Shown here: one piece after another, positions 7,682-17,104 of the stretch
Layout: each line of letters opens with the position of its first letter
Position numbering within the stretch: the first letter of the stretch is position 1
Source of the DNA: Dyadobacter pollutisoli
GTDB taxonomy: Bacteria > Bacteroidota > Bacteroidia > Cytophagales > Spirosomataceae
Assembly (NCBI RefSeq): GCF_026625565.1
Contig: NZ_CP112998.1
Span: 808,501 to 872,500, forward strand
Direction: 5' to 3'
DNA length: 64,000 bases
Position numbers and translations under genes: made by a program
Notes under the pieces: model-generated
The model's database searches: none
What the model was told of the DNA's origin: nothing
What the model saw: only the letters and a program-made list of their open reading frames with translations

Positions 7682-8771
7682 ATTTTGCCCGGGCACATTG
7701 GCGCCCGGCTATGACACTTACAGCAGGAATTGCCTCAGAAGGGTCTTCAATGGCAAGCGCGTAAGCCATATTCTCAGCTATGGCTCGCCGGCGACTAATC
7801 AGGATACGGATCAGCTTTTTGACGAGAACCGCAAACGGATCTCCATATCGGGTGTCCAGGAAAAGTTCTCGGTAACCCTTGACAAGAATAAACTGCGATT
7901 GATCCAGGAAGACGAGCAAGGTACCTATATCTTAAAGCCGATACCGACCGCAGGCTGCAAGCCGGACCAAATGCCGGCCAACGAGCATCTGACTATGCAG
8001 ATCGCCAGGCAGGTTTACGGTATTGAAACAGCGGAGAACGCCCTGATCTTTTTTGCCGATGGCGCGCAGGCCCATATTACGAAACGATTTGACAGGCATG
8101 CCGATGGCAGGAAACGTGCGCAGGATGATTTTGCGTCATTGGCAGGACGTACGCCTCAAACCCACGGAGAACACTATAAATACCTAGGAAATTATTTAGA
8201 GATCTTTGAGCTGATGCAAAAGTATGTGCCCGCTTACACAGTCGAAGCTCCAAAGTTGCTCCGCACATTAATGTTCAACTATTTATTCTCTAACGGTGAT
8301 GCGCATCTGAAAAACTTCTCGCTTCTTGAAACCGATCAGGGAGACTATCGACTGAGTCAGGCATATGATTTGCTCAACAGACGTATACATATCGGCGATA
8401 AAGATTTTGCGCTCGACGACGGGATTCTACCAAAAAAACTAGCCCAGGGAAAGGTGATGCAGCAGTTTACTTTACTGGCCCAGATAGCAGGAATCAATTC
8501 GAAAGTATTTGACGGAATAGTCTCACGTATGCTCAGCGGGTCCCAGCAAGTCGAGCAGTTAATCTCTGCTTCTTTTCTGGACCAGACCACAAAACGAAAT
8601 TACCTGCAGATGATAGCCGACTACATCGTGCTGCATACAAAGGTAAATGGCAGCACTTTCTGCGGAATTGACATCAATGATCCTGATGACATGCAAAAAC
8701 TGCACTGTACTATGCAGCAAATGATCGACTTGGCATACGAAAATGCAGCTGCCAGCAAAAAGTCCACCTAG
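7662..8771 (+). CDS. hipT: HipA/HipT-type serine/threonine kinase toxin
   Basis: This 369-residue protein is a complete HipA-like kinase. The Gly-rich loop reads SISGVQEKFS (residues 61-70); a Ser-x-Ser autophosphorylation motif of this type is reported for HipT of E. coli O127. K92 in 'TYILKP' fits the ATP-binding lysine, D213 and N218 in 'NGDAHLKNFSLL' are the catalytic loop, and D236 in 'AYDLLN' is the metal-binding aspartate. Characterised HipA and HipT kinases phosphorylate aminoacyl-tRNA synthetases and stop growth; the target here is unknown. Cys9 and Cys24 recall a small zinc-like knuckle at the N-terminus. Every catalytic residue is intact although the cognate hipS is broken. Length and motifs agree with the split-HipA kinases of Bacteroidota. 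Confidence 0.92.
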   Translation: MSLPVIEFCPGTLAPGYDTYSRNCLRRVFNGKRVSHILSYGSPATNQDTDQLFDENRKRISISGVQEKFSVTLDKNKLRLIQEDEQGTYILKPIPTAGCKPDQMPANEHLTMQIARQVYGIETAENALIFFADGAQAHITKRFDRHADGRKRAQDDFASLAGRTPQTHGEHYKYLGNYLEIFELMQKYVPAYTVEAPKLLRTLMFNYLFSNGDAHLKNFSLLETDQGDYRLSQAYDLLNRRIHIGDKDFALDDGILPKKLAQGKVMQQFTLLAQIAGINSKVFDGIVSRMLSGSQQVEQLISASFLDQTTKRNYLQMIADYIVLHTKVNGSTFCGIDINDPDDMQKLHCTMQQMIDLAYENAAASKKST

Positions 8772-8858
8772 AATATAGGTATGTTTCTTTCCTGATAACA
8801 AGCAAATATTTCAAACGACTGCGGGCAAAATCGTATATGTTATTGTTTACAGACATTC

Positions 8859-8911
8859 TATTCAAGTAAAAGGAGCGTTTTCATAAACATAAACCTGCTT
8901 TTACTTGAATA
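8859..8911. terminator. Hairpin after hipT
   Basis: TATTCAAGTAAAAG (8859-8872) and CTTTTACTTGAATA (8898-8911) are a perfect 14-bp inverted repeat with a 25-nt loop, 87 bp after the hipT stop. It could end hipBST transcription, though no long T-run follows. It could also be the trace of a small element. Confidence 0.45.
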
Positions 8912-9407
8912 AAGGCTTTAAATAAGGAGCTTGCAACCATACTGAGGATTTGGGCTTTGCAGCACAGTGACGTTTTCCTTTGTTGTTAACACTTTTGTGG
9001 GTTAGTCCATATTTGCAATTTCAAATGCTCATCGCCTTTTCCGGTAGTATTCAGCCTCAAATGCAACCGGAATTTCATGCAGAGTTTGGCATAAGCTATA
9101 AATGGTTGAGTAAAATCGGATAAAATGCCACGATCTCCTCTTAGCGGATTTATGTGCGCAGTCGAGGATTGTGAGAGTGGCTTGTCGTTTTTTTGCGTCG
9201 TGGCGTATATTTTATCAACCCTCGTCGGCCTTGACTTCTACCAGCATGTCGAGTGCTTCCAAGCTGGTAGGTCGATGAGTGTTCGCCAGCTAGGTCAGTT
9301 TATTTTAAATTGGAAGCTGTCCTAAACCTGCATACTGGTGTTTTAGGCGAAGTCTAAAAGAAGGCGAGGCAATGGGTTTTCATCAGTCAGGTTGCGTATA
9401 TATAATT
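8912..9407. other. Gap without convincing gene between hipT and the PepSY operon
   Basis: A 66-codon open frame at 9125-9325 has no recognisable domain, no start signal and an odd composition. The minus strand reads as short protein-like pieces broken by stops, possibly a decayed gene that I could not identify. The neighbouring operon ends at 9408 from the other side. Confidence 0.5.
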
Positions 9408-11027
9408 TCAATTCAGTTTGAGAGCTTTCGTTGCGTTGCGGCGTGATCTTGTATTATCATGAATTTCAGCGGATGATCTATTAAAATTCCTGCCGATTGA
9501 CATAGTCAGGACTAAGGAAATAATCCCGGTTCCAGCCCAAAAAGCATCTGTAAGGGCAGTATAATAAATTCCTTGCGACCACGCAGCAAAAATCCAGTCA
9601 CCTGTTGCGAATCCATTTGCAACAGGAACCAGAAGCGAAAACAGCCCACCGGCAAGCAGGTAAAACCAGGTGATTCTCGATTCCGTTTTCAACAGCAACC
9701 CCGCTACACTTAGAACCAGCCACGATACGAAAAATACAGTCCTGACCAGAAAAACGTGGTTTTCAACGCCCGGTATTAGTAATTCTGCACTGAACAGAAT
9801 GGCTGTGGCGGGGAAAAGACCGAATGAAATGGCAAGGTACCACATGGTAACCCTGTGATGGAACTGCTTTTGTTTGTCCGTGTAGCTTTTTTTATTCCTC
9901 GCCTCTTTCCAGAGCAATACGCCGCTAATGATAACGAAACAGGTAAAGAGGGCCAACAGGAAATAGATTGTCTTCAATGCAAGCCCTCCAAAAGTCGCAA
10001 AATGCAGCCGGGATATGCCGAATAATACGGATTCTGCGTAAGTCTTTTTGCCTGGTAATTTGTCGGAAATCAATTCTCCATCTTTCAATCTCACCGCCAC
10101 TGAGCCGTCACCGGCGAACGTTTTGCTGTTTTCCAGCGAAGCCGAAACGATCCCATCCTCCCGGTCGTAATGTTTGATCTGAAAGTAATGTAAGTCCAAT
10201 TCCGGGTGATTGCTTTTTAGTTTTTCGAGAATGCCGGTTACCCCTACATTGTTGGTGTTAAAGGGAGATGTTTCACTCACTTCCATGGCGCGTTCCGAAA
10301 AGATATCATTGATCGCTTTTTCCTGATTGCCGCCGTAGAACACCATTACCACAGGAAGCAAAACCAGAAATGACAGCATGTAGTAAGCCCCGGTAATTGC
10401 ATACATCAGTTGGAAAGGCAGGCCCAGCAAACCAAAAACAGTGTGCGCATTTGTCCAGAGATTTTTCAGTGATCCTTTAAGCGAAAAGCCATGAAACTTG
10501 GTAAGCATGTTTTGCCAGTGGATCATTACGCCTGTAATGACTGCGAAAGCAAAGAACAGTGCCACAAAGCCGGAAAGGTACCTGCCTATCAACGGGATCT
10601 GGTCAAAAAAATGCAGCCGATATAACGTTTCTCCAACCGTGGTTTTTTCATCCTTGAAAAATTCACCGGTCGCCACAGAATAGGTCGTGTAGTAATGCTG
10701 CTCAGGTTTGCCTTTGGGTACCATCAAATGCCCGTAAACCTTTACCAGAGGTCTTTCTATGGATTCTGTGACGATGGTAATGTCTTCTGAAAGATCAAAT
10801 TGAGGGGTGGACTTTTTCAGGCTGCTGAGCATTTGATCATAGTTGACCGGTTGGAGCAATGTGTGCCGTGCAGCAGGATTTTCCCACTGGTAAAATTCAT
10901 CTTTAAAGAGCGTAAATGCCCCGGCAAAGAATATCACATAAAGCGCAAAGCTGATCACAATGCCCGAGATGGTATGGGTGTTAAAAGTAATGTTGTAGAG
11001 TCGCGGCGATAGACCTTTTAGTTTCAT
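9408..11027 (-). CDS. PepSY-domain membrane protein (PiuB-like, iron-uptake associated)
   Basis: The likely start is ATG at 11027, where the protein begins MKLKGLSPRLYNITFNTHT. This gives 539 residues and leaves 2 bp after the upstream gene's stop. An in-frame start 38 codons earlier would overlap that gene. It has about eight membrane segments: 'GIVISFALYVIFFAGAF' near the start, pairs in the middle ('FAFAVITGVMIHW', 'LLALFTCFVIISGVLLW') and four at the end, with PepSY-like soluble loops between. PepSY-TM proteins of this kind accompany TonB-dependent siderophore receptors and are thought to help iron release or reduction in the inner membrane. The role is from family context. It is the last gene of a three-gene minus-strand operon. 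Confidence 0.88.
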   Translation of the reverse strand: MKLKGLSPRLYNITFNTHTISGIVISFALYVIFFAGAFTLFKDEFYQWENPAARHTLLQPVNYDQMLSSLKKSTPQFDLSEDITIVTESIERPLVKVYGHLMVPKGKPEQHYYTTYSVATGEFFKDEKTTVGETLYRLHFFDQIPLIGRYLSGFVALFFAFAVITGVMIHWQNMLTKFHGFSLKGSLKNLWTNAHTVFGLLGLPFQLMYAITGAYYMLSFLVLLPVVMVFYGGNQEKAINDIFSERAMEVSETSPFNTNNVGVTGILEKLKSNHPELDLHYFQIKHYDREDGIVSASLENSKTFAGDGSVAVRLKDGELISDKLPGKKTYAESVLFGISRLHFATFGGLALKTIYFLLALFTCFVIISGVLLWKEARNKKSYTDKQKQFHHRVTMWYLAISFGLFPATAILFSAELLIPGVENHVFLVRTVFFVSWLVLSVAGLLLKTESRITWFYLLAGGLFSLLVPVANGFATGDWIFAAWSQGIYYTALTDAFWAGTGIISLVLTMSIGRNFNRSSAEIHDNTRSRRNATKALKLN

Positions 11028-11029
11028 AA

Positions 11030-11311
11030 TTATTTCAGAAGATATATTCCTGCTACGCAAAAAAGAATTGAAAGAAGATAGATGCCCCATACGATCCAGC
11101 CATTCCGGATCAGAAATGCGATGATCATGAGTGCTGTCCAAAGTAAAAAAACCGAAAAGGCACCGGTAAGAATGATTTCCATGCGATAGGGGAGTGCGAC
11201 AGCCAGAAGCATGTGAACGGTCACAGCAAGAAAGTAGCCGCCGAAAAGTCCTGCCGTGATTTTGAGGGCACGCTGGCCGGCTGTTGTCAGATATTGCTTT
11301 TTAGCTGGCAT
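11030..11311 (-). CDS. DUF3649-like small inner-membrane protein
   Basis: This 93-residue protein has three hydrophobic segments: 'ITAGLFGGYFLAVTVHMLLAV', 'IILTGAFSVFLLWTALMIIAFLI' and 'IVWGIYLLSILFCVAGIYLL'. The size, the 'AGLFGGYFLA' start and the position between a DUF3325-like and a PepSY gene match the DUF3649 family seen in siderophore uptake loci. It overlaps the upstream gene by 11 nt and sits 2 bp from the PepSY gene, so the three are co-translated. No biochemical function is known to me. Confidence 0.75.
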   Translation of the reverse strand: MPAKKQYLTTAGQRALKITAGLFGGYFLAVTVHMLLAVALPYRMEIILTGAFSVFLLWTALMIIAFLIRNGWIVWGIYLLSILFCVAGIYLLK

Positions 11312-11612
11312 GGCAGATCAGTTGTATGAGCAGTAAAATGTGTATGACCAAGGCAATCCCATAGAAATAAAATTTACCCATCACCGCAAAGAGCTGGACC
11401 ATACACATCGCTGACATGCTGGCCGCCAATGCCAGCAAAAGCCCACCGGCCCAGCCATCAGCTCGCACATATAACAATGATCCGGATATTGTCAAGAGCA
11501 ATCCGATGAGCCGGGCAGCGGGCACCTGCGGGCTGTACAGGAAGTGTGGGTAGTATTTTGACTTAAAATAGTACAAGTACATTCCCAGAAAGATCAAATA
11601 GAATGAAGGCAT
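11301..11612 (-). CDS. DUF3325-like small inner-membrane protein
   Basis: This 103-residue protein has a short polar loop ('KSKYYPHFLYSPQVP') and three or four membrane segments, including 'LIGLLLTISGSLLYVRADGW' and 'FYFYGIALVIHILLLIQLI'. The pattern fits DUF3325, usually found next to DUF3649 and PepSY proteins in iron-uptake operons. It is the first gene of the operon and is transcribed away from the TonB receptor at 11699 across an 86-bp AT-rich gap. Confidence 0.72.
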   Translation of the reverse strand: MPSFYLIFLGMYLYYFKSKYYPHFLYSPQVPAARLIGLLLTISGSLLYVRADGWAGGLLLALAASMSAMCMVQLFAVMGKFYFYGIALVIHILLLIQLICHAS

Positions 11613-11665
11613 AAAATTATTTTTTCAAATATTAATATTATTTAAACTAAATACAAATAAACTAT

Positions 11666-11673
11666 TACATTTG
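11666..11673 (+). promoter_or_regulatory. Bacteroidota-type -7 promoter element before the TonB receptor
   Basis: TACATTTG fits the TAnnTTTG consensus used by the primary sigma factor in Bacteroidota. It lies 26 bp before the receptor's ATG, inside the divergent AT-rich gap. I do not see a clear TTG -33 box, so the assignment is moderate. Confidence 0.4.
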
Positions 11674-11698
11674 ACAAAAAATTCGCAAATGATCAGCT

Positions 11699-14026
11699 AT
11701 GAGAATAGTTTTCCTGCTCTATATGTGCATGCTTGCTCCTGAAATTGGATTTGGCCAGAGCTTTACTTTTTCTGGAACCGTCAAAAATGAAGAGGGCAAT
11801 GCTTTGCCTTTTGTCTCTATCTCTTTGAATAATACCAAATATGAGACTGCGTCGGAAGCGGATGGTACATTCCGGCTCTTGAATATTCCGGCAGGTAATT
11901 ACAAACTTGTTGTAAGCCACGCGGGGTTTAAAACGTTTGAAAAAGAAATCAAAATCTCCGGTTCTGATATGGTTGGAGACCTCATTTTGATCGCCGATGC
12001 CAAAGATCTCGATACGGTTTTGATAAAAGCCGAAAAGCAAAGCCGTGTCCAGGAAATGAGACCGATCACGATCAGCAGTGTAGAGGTTAAGAATGTGGTG
12101 AGCCAGAATGTACTGATCACCGACATCATCGACCGGCTTTCAGGTGTGCGCATCCGGCGTTCCAGTTCACTGGGGGAGCCTTCGGATATTTCTATTAACG
12201 GTTTGCGCGGCAACGCGGTCCGGGTCTACATTGATGGCCTGCCCATGGAATTCATTTATCCGAATTTCGATATTTCGACTTTGCCGATTGGAAACCTGAA
12301 ACGGATCGATGTTTACAAAGGCGTATTGCCCGTCGACGTTGGTACAGATGCGTTAGGTGGGGGGATTAACCTGGTAACCGAACAGAAATCATACAATTCG
12401 CTTCGCGCTTCTTACAATGTCGGCTCTTACAATACCCATCTGGGCGATTTTGCATTGGGACTGGCCAATAAGAAAAATTACTTCGTCCATGTTACCGGCG
12501 CTGTCAATTATTCCGATAACAGCTACGGAATGGATGCCAGGATTTTTGAAGATGGTAATAGGATCAAGCGCATCAAACGCTTCCATGACCAGTATAAGAT
12601 CTTTTTTGGCGGTGTAACTGTCGGCACCCACAGCAAGCTCTGGGCCGACGAGCTGAAATTTTCGGTGAACGTTTCAGGCGGAAACAAAGAATTGCAAAAC
12701 GGCGCCAGGGTAAGCGGGACTGCTTTCGGAGAGGCCAGGTACAAAGCCGAAAACCTGACGGCTGTTTTAAAATATGAAAAGTCATTCTGGAAACAGCGTG
12801 CCCTGTTTTCGACAGCCGCTAATTACAGCAACCAGACCTTGAATTATGTGGATACGACCAGAAATGTGTACAGCTGGAGTGGCAAAGTGATTGGAAGAAA
12901 GCAGAGCCCGGGCGAATATTACGAGGCCAATTCAGATACTTACATTCATGGCTGGATCAACCGGAGCAGTTTTACCTTTAAAATAAGCCCCGATCACAAA
13001 CTGCTTTTTTCCAATTTGTATGCCAGACAAAAGCTGACCGGTATCGATTATCTGGAAGCCGATCCCATGCAGGATTACCTTCGCATTCCTCAATATCTGG
13101 CCAAGAATGTGGCCGGAGCCCAGTATGAGGGTTTGTTTCTGAACAGGTTAACCTTTTCGGCAGCCATTAAAAGGTACGATTATATGCTGGATGGTGCAGA
13201 AAACAACACATTTGAGCTGGTTAAAAAGAAGGATGGCATCTGGGGCTGGAATACGGCAATGAAGTATGATATAGCCGAAGGTATTTTTACCCGCGCATCT
13301 GTTGAAAAAGGGTATCTGATCCCGCAGTTTGCTCAGTTCGTAGGCAACGGTGCAGATATAGTCCGCAATACAGATCTGTTGCCGGAAAGCAGCGACAACC
13401 TGAATATTGGTGTTGTGATAAGCAAGCCGGTTAGCAAAATTTTGAACATTGCTACGAACATTAACGGGTTTTACCGCAGCCAGCACGACATTATTTTCAT
13501 CGGAAATGGCGTGATCCGAAGATATGACAATGCGGACCAGGTACGGACTTTGGGTGTCGAGGGCGATCTGGCACTGACCTTCAAAAATGCATTCAGCCTG
13601 AAAACGAACCTGACTTTCCTGCGTAAAACTTTCACGAAAATGAAGCTGGCGGAAAGTCAGTTCCTGGTCGGCACCGACTTTCCAAACAACCCCAATTTCT
13701 ATGGGAATTCGGAGTTTTCGTGGCAAAAACAGGGATTGTTGAAGACCGATGATCGTTTCCGGGCTTACCTGTTTTATAATTACATCGCCCCGTTTAACCA
13801 TATTACCGTTGGTAAAGGCAACAGCATCAAAAATACGCCGGAAGCTTACGTGCCCGTTCAGCATCGCCTGGATGCGGGTTTCTCCTACAAATTCGCAGAA
13901 CGTGGCCTGACCGCTTCCCTGAATGTGATTAACGTCTTCAATGCCAAGCTTTTCGATAACTACCTGGTGCCGCGCGCAGGGACGAATTTCAATGTAAAGC
14001 TCATTTACGAGGTTTCGGGCTTTTAG
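11699..14026 (+). CDS. TonB-dependent outer membrane receptor (iron/siderophore type)
   Basis: This 775-residue protein has a signal peptide ending near FGQS. A CarboxypepD-like beta-sandwich follows at about residues 22-100 ('TFRLLNIPAGNYKLVVSHAG'). The plug domain is at about 110-230, with 'DISINGLRGNAVRVYIDGLP' and 'IDVYKGVLPVDVGTDALGGG'. A 22-strand barrel ends with aromatic Phe (YEVSGF), as outer-membrane proteins do. It imports a ligand across the outer membrane using TonB energy. The divergent PepSY/DUF3649/DUF3325 operon and the downstream DUF4374 lipoprotein gene point to an iron chelate. It has no STN signalling domain. Confidence 0.9.
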   Translation: MRIVFLLYMCMLAPEIGFGQSFTFSGTVKNEEGNALPFVSISLNNTKYETASEADGTFRLLNIPAGNYKLVVSHAGFKTFEKEIKISGSDMVGDLILIADAKDLDTVLIKAEKQSRVQEMRPITISSVEVKNVVSQNVLITDIIDRLSGVRIRRSSSLGEPSDISINGLRGNAVRVYIDGLPMEFIYPNFDISTLPIGNLKRIDVYKGVLPVDVGTDALGGGINLVTEQKSYNSLRASYNVGSYNTHLGDFALGLANKKNYFVHVTGAVNYSDNSYGMDARIFEDGNRIKRIKRFHDQYKIFFGGVTVGTHSKLWADELKFSVNVSGGNKELQNGARVSGTAFGEARYKAENLTAVLKYEKSFWKQRALFSTAANYSNQTLNYVDTTRNVYSWSGKVIGRKQSPGEYYEANSDTYIHGWINRSSFTFKISPDHKLLFSNLYARQKLTGIDYLEADPMQDYLRIPQYLAKNVAGAQYEGLFLNRLTFSAAIKRYDYMLDGAENNTFELVKKKDGIWGWNTAMKYDIAEGIFTRASVEKGYLIPQFAQFVGNGADIVRNTDLLPESSDNLNIGVVISKPVSKILNIATNINGFYRSQHDIIFIGNGVIRRYDNADQVRTLGVEGDLALTFKNAFSLKTNLTFLRKTFTKMKLAESQFLVGTDFPNNPNFYGNSEFSWQKQGLLKTDDRFRAYLFYNYIAPFNHITVGKGNSIKNTPEAYVPVQHRLDAGFSYKFAERGLTASLNVINVFNAKLFDNYLVPRAGTNFNVKLIYEVSGF

Positions 14027-14099
14027 GGAAGTAAGCCATAAGCTATGCGCCTGTTTGCTGCCACCTGCCACAACATTCCAACAAAAACAATAATGCCCA

Positions 14100-15410
14100 A
14101 TGAAAACAACCAATCTATTACGATCCGTTTTGTTTGCAGCCGTGCTGGTTTCATGCAGCAGCGAGGATGAACCCAAATCCGAACCTGAATCGCTTTATCA
14201 GGAAGAAGGATTTTTATTGTCCAGCATTTCACAGTCGACCGCGGGCTATAGCTATTACGCCGGTTTTTTCCCACAACAGCCTTCGGGCGAGGTTGATCTG
14301 ACCAAAAACACGGCTTACAGTACTTTCCTTGCGAGGACTTCGTATAAGAATTTTATCTATGGAATTTCGCTGGATGGAGACAAAAAGTTGTCAAAGCAGG
14401 CTATTTTGAAATCCTCAGGCGCCGTGGTGGAAATAGCCAGCATTCCATTGCTGGAATATTTGCAGGCTGTGCTGATCGTCAATGAAAACCTGGGTGTTTA
14501 CTCAACCAGCGAAAACAGGTCACTGTTCCTTTTTAACCCCGCAACGATGGAAAACCTGGGGCGGATCGATATGTCAAAAGCCAAAAATTTCCCTGAGAAC
14601 GAAGGAAATGTCTATGGGCATTTGTCTTACCGTCCAAACGACAACAAGCTATTTGCTTCTCTTCTAACAAACAGCAGCAAAACCGGCCAGTTTTACGACG
14701 CACAGGATGTATATGTGGAAGTGGTGGACCTAACGACAAAAAAATGGGAGAAAACGGCCGTTTTTAAACAAGCCACTTATCCGGTCTCCCGTGGTCTGGA
14801 ACACAGCGTTGTGGATGAAGCAGGTAACGTTTACATCAGTACGCAGGGCCAGTATGGGCTGGATGGGCAACTGGGGCCAAATGCTGCGAAAAGGTCCAGA
14901 CCACAAATTTTGAAAATTCCGGCCGGGAAAACTGACTTCGACTCGACCTATGCCTTTAACCCAATCAATGCGGTAGGACAGCAGAGTTCAATGTTCCAAT
15001 TGCTTCTGGGGACTATCTATGATGCAAATGGAATTGCTTACGCCTGTATTTCCGCAGCGCCGTACCCTCCGAGATTGCTGGAACTGATCGGCAAGCTGGC
15101 AGTCAATTCGATTACAGCAGCAGAGTATGCGGAACTCTCGAACCTTGCATTTTATAGTCCCGTTCAGCGGTGGGCAAAGCTGGACCTGAATGCACAGACT
15201 GCGACGGTGATCTCGGATCTGCCTTTGACGGCAGCTTACAGTTATCCCAGCACACACAAGTACGAGGGCAAGTTTTACCTTCCAGTTTACAATCCCAGCA
15301 TGAATTTGAATGGTTACTACCAATATGATCCGGCGGCAGGAAAATCAGAAAAATTGGTGAATGTTACTGCCGGCGGAATAATAACGGATCTGTTGAAGTT
15401 AACAAAGTAG
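14100..15410 (+). CDS. DUF4374-like lipoprotein
   Basis: The lipobox is LVSC with Cys19, so the mature protein is lipid-anchored. The 436-residue product then shows 'NFIYGISLDGDKKLSK', 'RPNDNKLFASL' and 'EVVDLTTKKWEKT', repeated units that suggest a beta-propeller fold. DUF4374 proteins are found next to TonB siderophore receptors in Bacteroidota and their job is not established. It starts 73 bp after the receptor stop in the same direction and has a paralogue at 20858 in the second iron module. A terminator-like hairpin follows. Confidence 0.8.
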   Translation: MKTTNLLRSVLFAAVLVSCSSEDEPKSEPESLYQEEGFLLSSISQSTAGYSYYAGFFPQQPSGEVDLTKNTAYSTFLARTSYKNFIYGISLDGDKKLSKQAILKSSGAVVEIASIPLLEYLQAVLIVNENLGVYSTSENRSLFLFNPATMENLGRIDMSKAKNFPENEGNVYGHLSYRPNDNKLFASLLTNSSKTGQFYDAQDVYVEVVDLTTKKWEKTAVFKQATYPVSRGLEHSVVDEAGNVYISTQGQYGLDGQLGPNAAKRSRPQILKIPAGKTDFDSTYAFNPINAVGQQSSMFQLLLGTIYDANGIAYACISAAPYPPRLLELIGKLAVNSITAAEYAELSNLAFYSPVQRWAKLDLNAQTATVISDLPLTAAYSYPSTHKYEGKFYLPVYNPSMNLNGYYQYDPAAGKSEKLVNVTAGGIITDLLKLTK

Positions 15411-15438
15411 GATTGTGATTGTAGGCAATGCTAAACAG

Positions 15439-15471
15439 ACTGGTCGGAACCTTTTGGCCTGGCCAGTTTTT
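15439..15471 (+). terminator. Terminator after the first iron module
   Basis: ACTGGTC (15439-15445) pairs with GGCCAGT (15461-15467), with one G-T pair, around a 15-nt loop, and TTTTT follows at 15467-15471. It is 28 bp after the DUF4374 stop. Confidence 0.6.
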
Positions 15472-15763
15472 GTCTAGCGGACGAAATGAGCTGATTTAAA
15501 TCCAAAGGGTCAGGACCTCGACCAATGTTAATAACGCGAGCTGTACTTTGATTTGTTACGAGCGAATTTGACAGGGATTTCAAAGCCTCAACAGGAGATG
15601 TAAGAAAGAGAAAAACTTACGGGCTTAAATAGCGGAGCGTTTCATTTCTTAATAAAATTTATTCAAAACTCTTTGTCATCCGATCAACGGTCAGTTTGTT
15701 TTAAATTATTCTAAATAATATTAGATCATATCTTGGGTAGTTTGTAGGTTTGTACCGGATACC
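15472..15763. other. Control region before the ECF sigma gene
   Basis: No gene is visible. The last ~70 bases are AT-rich. TAGGTTTG at 15745-15752 matches TAnnTTTG but lies only 11 bp before the annotated ATG at 15764, so either the mRNA is nearly leaderless or the true start is later. Confidence 0.4.
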
Positions 15764-16309
15764 ATGTTGAGGATAGCCTCTTTTGTTTTGAAACCTGTCG
15801 ACCCATTTTCCCGGGAATCTTTTGAGCACACCTACAAAAGGTGTGTGAAAAAATTATGCGCCATTTGCTTTAATGTGGTGAGTGACAGGGAGATTGCTAC
15901 GGAGATCGTCCATAACGTTTTTCTTTCGGTGTGGGAAAGGCGTGAAGTACTGATACTGGAGGGCGAGATGGAGAACTACCTCGTCAGGGCCGTCAAGCTG
16001 GCGGCGCTGGAACATATCCGTACCACAATGATCCATCGGAAACATCTGTCGGGCATCGCTTCCGGACAGCGAGAGGAAACCAATACCACCGAAGATCAGC
16101 TTGCTTTTCACGAGCTCAACGAACGCATTACCTTCATTGCTTCGTGCCTTCCTCCCCAGTGCAGGGAAGTGTTCAGTTTGAGCCGGGAAAAAGGCCTTTC
16201 CAATAAGGGTGTTGCACTTTCGCTCCATATTTCGGAAAAAACGGTGGAGGCTCACCTTTCAAAAGCACTTAAATACCTCAAAGACCACCTGCGGGATTAC
16301 AGCCTGTAA
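15764..16309 (+). CDS. ECF-type RNA polymerase sigma-70 factor
   Basis: This 181-residue protein has region 2 ('SRESFEHTYKRCVKKLCAIC' and 'ATEIVHNVFLSVWERRE') and region 4 ('CLPPQCREVFSLSREKGLSNK', helix-turn-helix 'ALHISEKTVEAHLSKALKYL'). No sigma region 3 is present, which is typical of ECF factors. It directs transcription of a small regulon, often nutrient-uptake genes. A membrane anti-sigma-like gene follows after 84 bp (or 66 bp from the upstream ATG), and then a TonB siderophore receptor, so it most likely controls this iron module. Confidence 0.93.
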   Translation: MLRIASFVLKPVDPFSRESFEHTYKRCVKKLCAICFNVVSDREIATEIVHNVFLSVWERREVLILEGEMENYLVRAVKLAALEHIRTTMIHRKHLSGIASGQREETNTTEDQLAFHELNERITFIASCLPPQCREVFSLSREKGLSNKGVALSLHISEKTVEAHLSKALKYLKDHLRDYSL

Positions 16310-16393
16310 ATTTTTTTCAAAAACACTAAGGGATTGCCAGGGAGTTATTCAACCTAGCTGTGTAAAGAGTAAACCATGTACAGGGATTCGAAT

Positions 16394-17065
16394 ATGAAGG
16401 TAACCAGAGAGCTGATTGAAAGGTATTTGACGGGTATGTGCACCGATCAGGAGCGGGAAGCCGTAGCACTTTGGCTGGCATCGCCGGATCATGAGGAAAC
16501 GAATCTTTCTGATGATACGCTCGAAGATATGGCCCTGGATATATGGGGCTCGCTCGAAACCTATCTGCCTGAGGGCCGCGATACCATCAGGGCTGGCTGG
16601 TGGAGCGTGTTGCCTCGTTTGGCGGTTGCAGCCTGTATCTCAGTCGGCCTTGTGGGCCTCTCTTTTTTCTTTGCTTATAAAAACGCGCATACCGAGATCG
16701 CTTTTTCCAGCTATGGCATGGATGATGAAATGAAAGGTGCCGCCCGGCCGATCGCGTTTTCGCTCAAACCCAATAGCAGTGTTAGCGGAAGCATTTCGCG
16801 CTATGCAGGCCAGGGGCACCTGAATTTTACCGGCTCATTAAAAATGCTGAGCGAAGCTGGCAGCAATCTCGAAATTGATTTCGGGGTAAGGGACCAGAGT
16901 CCTGTGCTGAGCAGAAAGGCAACGATCGAAGAAGGACAACTGTATTATGTCGGTGTTTTAAAACAGGCTGATTCGCCCGACGAAATCCTGGTTTTGAATA
17001 GCCAGCAACTGGAGGACATTCCGCCAAGGATCAAGATCATGGCATTTAATGACTATGACATCTGA
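16394..17065 (+). CDS. Atypical membrane anti-sigma factor (FecR-like position, divergent periplasmic part)
   Basis: Starting at ATG 16394 (MKVTRELIERYLTG) the protein has 223 residues; an ATG six codons earlier is possible. The cytoplasmic N-terminus ('IERYLTGMCTDQEREAVALW') is the typical sigma-binding helix pair of Bacteroidota FecR proteins. A single membrane segment follows ('LAVAACISVGLVGLSFFFAY'). The periplasmic part of about 130 residues does not show the FecR domain motifs, nor the C-terminal domain of DUF4974 type. Normal FecR proteins have 320-390 residues, so this one is short. It lies between the sigma factor and the receptor, so it probably holds the sigma factor inactive. Confidence 0.75.
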   Translation: MKVTRELIERYLTGMCTDQEREAVALWLASPDHEETNLSDDTLEDMALDIWGSLETYLPEGRDTIRAGWWSVLPRLAVAACISVGLVGLSFFFAYKNAHTEIAFSSYGMDDEMKGAARPIAFSLKPNSSVSGSISRYAGQGHLNFTGSLKMLSEAGSNLEIDFGVRDQSPVLSRKATIEEGQLYYVGVLKQADSPDEILVLNSQQLEDIPPRIKIMAFNDYDI

Positions 17066-17104
17066 CCAACAACAAAAAGAATTAACAACTAAATACAATT
17101 ACGA

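Noticed and set aside
9125..9325. 66-codon open frame between hipT and the PepSY operon
   Set aside because: No start signal, family or membrane/secretion pattern; composition looks non-coding.
13148..14176. Long open frame (342 codons) on the minus strand
   Set aside because: It lies antisense inside the TonB receptor gene and shows no family motif; it is a codon-bias shadow.
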